In this document: piece by piece, positions 62,620 through 64,000 of the stretch
How positions within the stretch are numbered: position 1 is the first letter of the stretch
Layout: each line of letters begins with the position of its first letter
NCBI RefSeq assembly: GCF_033546935.1
Contig: NZ_CP137854.1
Location: 930,001-994,000 of the forward strand
DNA from: Xylophilus sp. GOD-11R
Lineage (GTDB): Bacteria > Pseudomonadota > Gammaproteobacteria > Burkholderiales > Burkholderiaceae_C
Length of the DNA: 64,000 nucleotides
Direction of reading: 5' to 3'
Program-made: the position numbers and the translations under genes
The notes under the pieces: generated by a model
Database searches by the model: none
Seen by the model: the letters and a program-made list of their open reading frames with translations, nothing else
What the model was told of the DNA's origin: nothing

Positions 62620-63614
62620 AGACCTTGCGTGTTCTGGCCGGCCTGCATGCGGGGGCGCGACTGGCATTGGCGCCAGGGCTTTACCGCGTCGGCAGCTCCG
62701 CCATAAGCGATGCCCTGTCGACGCCGGACGCCACGCCCATCGAACTGCTGGACTGGACCGAGCCAATGCTGTCGATCGCAGTAGATGCGGCCGGGCGCGT
62801 GATCGTATTGCCGTCAGGGGACGAGGCAACCGGGCAAGCCTCACAGGCAGCGGCTGGCGATGCTTGGGCAGACCTGGTTCCGCGCCGGTTCGGCGACGTG
62901 GTGCTGTGCGTCGGTGCTTCGGACCAGCCGTGGCCCGACGACGCCCAACTGGTGGCGCTGCTGAACAAGCCGGTTGTCGGTGAATCGAGCGCGCCGGCGA
63001 CGCGCCGCGCCTCGTGGGGCATGCGCGCCGGATTCATCGGCGCCGGATTGCTGGCGGCTGTCAGCGCGCTTTACGGCCGATCCGACGCCCCGACGCACCA
63101 GACGCCGCCGGCGCGCCCCGAACAGGCGGCGCAGTTGCTCAAGCAGAGCCTGGAAAGCCGAGGCTTCAAGGAACTGCAGGTACGCGAGGAGCGCGACGCC
63201 GTGATCCTCGCCGGGCTCGTGCCCGACGCCAACGCCGGTCGCTCCGTGCGCAGCGCGACGCTGGAGGTGGAGCGGACATCCGGCGTACCGGTCGTGATGC
63301 AATGGGAAGTCGCCGACGACATCGCTTCCACGATCGAAGCGGCCTTGCGCCTCCCCGGCGTTCACGCCCGATACGTGGGCGCCGGGCGCTTCGAGATCGA
63401 AGGCATCGTGGCCGATCCCGCCGCGGTTCGCGAGAGCGCTGGACCGCTGACCAAGGATCTGGGGGCGAATGTGAAGGGCATCAATTTTTCCCTGGAGCGC
63501 CGCCACCGGGCGGCCGCACCTTTCAGTTCGGCCATCGTGGCCGACGCCCTGCGCTATTCGGAGCGACCCGACGGCGCCAAGGTGTTCCAGGACAACACCG
63601 CCATAGCGAGGTAG
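62616..63614 (+). CDS. sctD: Type III inner-membrane ring protein SctD (HrpD5-like)
   Basis: The product is 332 aa from a GTG start (62616) that overlaps the preceding stop as GTGA. Residues 1-125 are the cytoplasmic FHA-like part. One membrane helix lies at about 133-151 (MRAGFIGAGLLAAVSALYG). The periplasmic part has ring-building and BON-like repeats (LKQSLESRGFKELQVREERD, LRLPGVHARYVGAGRFEIEG). SctD forms the outer of the two inner-membrane rings. It is somewhat short compared with YscD (about 420 aa) and similar to HrpD5 of Xanthomonas. Confidence 0.85.
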   Translation: MKTLRVLAGLHAGARLALAPGLYRVGSSAISDALSTPDATPIELLDWTEPMLSIAVDAAGRVIVLPSGDEATGQASQAAAGDAWADLVPRRFGDVVLCVGASDQPWPDDAQLVALLNKPVVGESSAPATRRASWGMRAGFIGAGLLAAVSALYGRSDAPTHQTPPARPEQAAQLLKQSLESRGFKELQVREERDAVILAGLVPDANAGRSVRSATLEVERTSGVPVVMQWEVADDIASTIEAALRLPGVHARYVGAGRFEIEGIVADPAAVRESAGPLTKDLGANVKGINFSLERRHRAAAPFSSAIVADALRYSERPDGAKVFQDNTAIAR

Positions 63615-63616
63615 CC

Positions 63617-63862
63617 ATGTTCGAAGTTTTCACCCAGGAACACGAGGACGCCATTGCCCGCCTGACGCAAGGAGTGGCGAGCGACGACGCGACAGGGTTG
63701 GCCGCGGCGATTTCGGCATTGCATGCCTGCCGTCGCGACGTCGTACGTGCGTTGGAGCAGCAGCGCGGTTCCGCCGCTCGTCTTGAATGGCAGACGTTGT
63801 ATGACGGATTAAGCCAACTCTCTGATTTTCTGACGACCGATTGCGAAAAGTCGATCGAATGA
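63617..63862 (+). CDS. HrpD6-like small type III protein
   Basis: The product is 81 aa from the ATG at 63617, two bases after the sctD stop. It is helical and acidic, with MFEVFTQEHEDAIARLTQGV at the start, and no membrane segment. Size (HrpD6 is about 80 aa) and place after sctD match Xanthomonas hrpD6, whose product influences hrp gene expression. The call is positional. Confidence 0.65.
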   Translation: MFEVFTQEHEDAIARLTQGVASDDATGLAAAISALHACRRDVVRALEQQRGSAARLEWQTLYDGLSQLSDFLTTDCEKSIE

Positions 63863-63869
63863 ATTACTG

Positions 63870-63888
63870 ATTCATTCTTTTTGAATGA
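63870..63888 (+). other. Hairpin between the hrpD6-like gene and the pilin-position gene
   Basis: TTCATTC (63870-63876) pairs with GAATGAA (63882-63888) around TTTTT. It could slow transcription or protect the following message, helping the next gene to be expressed at a different level. It lacks a following T-run. Confidence 0.45.
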
Positions 63889-63927
63889 AGCCGTCTCCCG
63901 CGGTTCGGGATTTTTGGAGTATTTGAA

Positions 63928-64000
63928 ATGGCATTGCAAATCGGCAACACATTGAGCAATCTTAAAAGTGCATTAGGGAATATCGCGGCTGGAAAAATTC
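63928..64000 (+). CDS. Start of a small gene at the Hrp pilin position (partial)
   Basis: From ATG 63928, preceded by TTGGAG, the frame is open to the window edge and reads MALQIGNTLSNLKSALGNIA then AGKI. It is small-residue rich and amphipathic. Following the hrpD6-like gene, this is where Xanthomonas has hrpE (the Hrp pilus subunit), and Ralstonia HrpY is similarly composed. The identity is inferred from only 24 codons. Confidence 0.5.
   Translation, partial: MALQIGNTLSNLKSALGNIAAGKI

Overview
The window looks like chromosome from a betaproteobacterium, order Burkholderiales, most like the Comamonadaceae (Acidovorax/Variovorax/Xylophilus relatives). The reasons are the block gyrA-serC-pheA-tyrA-aroA/cmk-rpsA-ihfB-lapA-lapB, the AroA-Cmk fusion, a short barrel-less OmpA protein, a MesD/MesX methionine synthase pair, an exosortase B (XrtB) exopolysaccharide locus and an Hrp type III secretion system (T3SS) of the Ralstonia/Xanthomonas type. 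Most of the window is visibly GC rich; the glycosyltransferase and Eps region (about 39-51 kb) is clearly AT richer.

Layout. 1-12.8 kb, nearly all minus strand: the 5' end of an Mrp antiporter subunit A, a ComEA-like protein, lapB, lapA, ihfB, rpsA, aroA-cmk, tyrA, pheA, serC and gyrA. 13-15.6 kb, plus strand: an ompA-family gene, ubiG, gph and the tmRNA gene. 15.7-22.3 kb: a chemoreceptor, an RsuA-type pseudouridine synthase, a YncE-like propeller, a NodB-fold deacetylase, a fatty acid hydroxylase and a molybdopterin-binding protein. 22.3-27.3 kb: a nitrogen control unit, with glnA behind a sigma-54 promoter and NtrC-type sites, a small exported protein, ntrB and ntrC. 27.3-37.4 kb: exonuclease III, the folate-independent methionine synthase pair mesD/mesX, then the 2-methylcitrate genes (prpR-like regulator divergent from prpC-acnD-prpF, with no prpB).

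37.7-53.6 kb is an exopolysaccharide locus: a UDP-glucose dehydrogenase, two glycosyltransferases and an acetyltransferase converging on a wrecked UDP-glucuronate epimerase pseudogene; then epsI, xrtB, epsG, epsF, epsE, epsD and epsL on the minus strand, one PEP-CTERM substrate protein, and epsA-epsB on the plus strand. These make, chain-length control and export a polymer, and XrtB/EpsI would sort the PEP-CTERM protein.

53.7-64 kb is the edge of an Hrp T3SS locus. A run of unusual regulators (a LytS-like protein with a degraded kinase, a 55-codon small ORF, a NarL-type response regulator and a SARP-type regulator) faces an HrpB/HrpX-like AraC regulator and a SctO-like coiled-coil gene. Three PIP (hrp II) boxes lie within about 1.1 kb. 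Two are divergent and have correctly spaced -10 elements: one drives sctQ-sctR-sctS-hpaA-like-sctD-hrpD6-like-(pilin), the other drives an unrecognised 282-residue protein that I regard as the most interesting unexplained gene here.

No tRNA, rRNA, CRISPR array or insertion sequence was seen.
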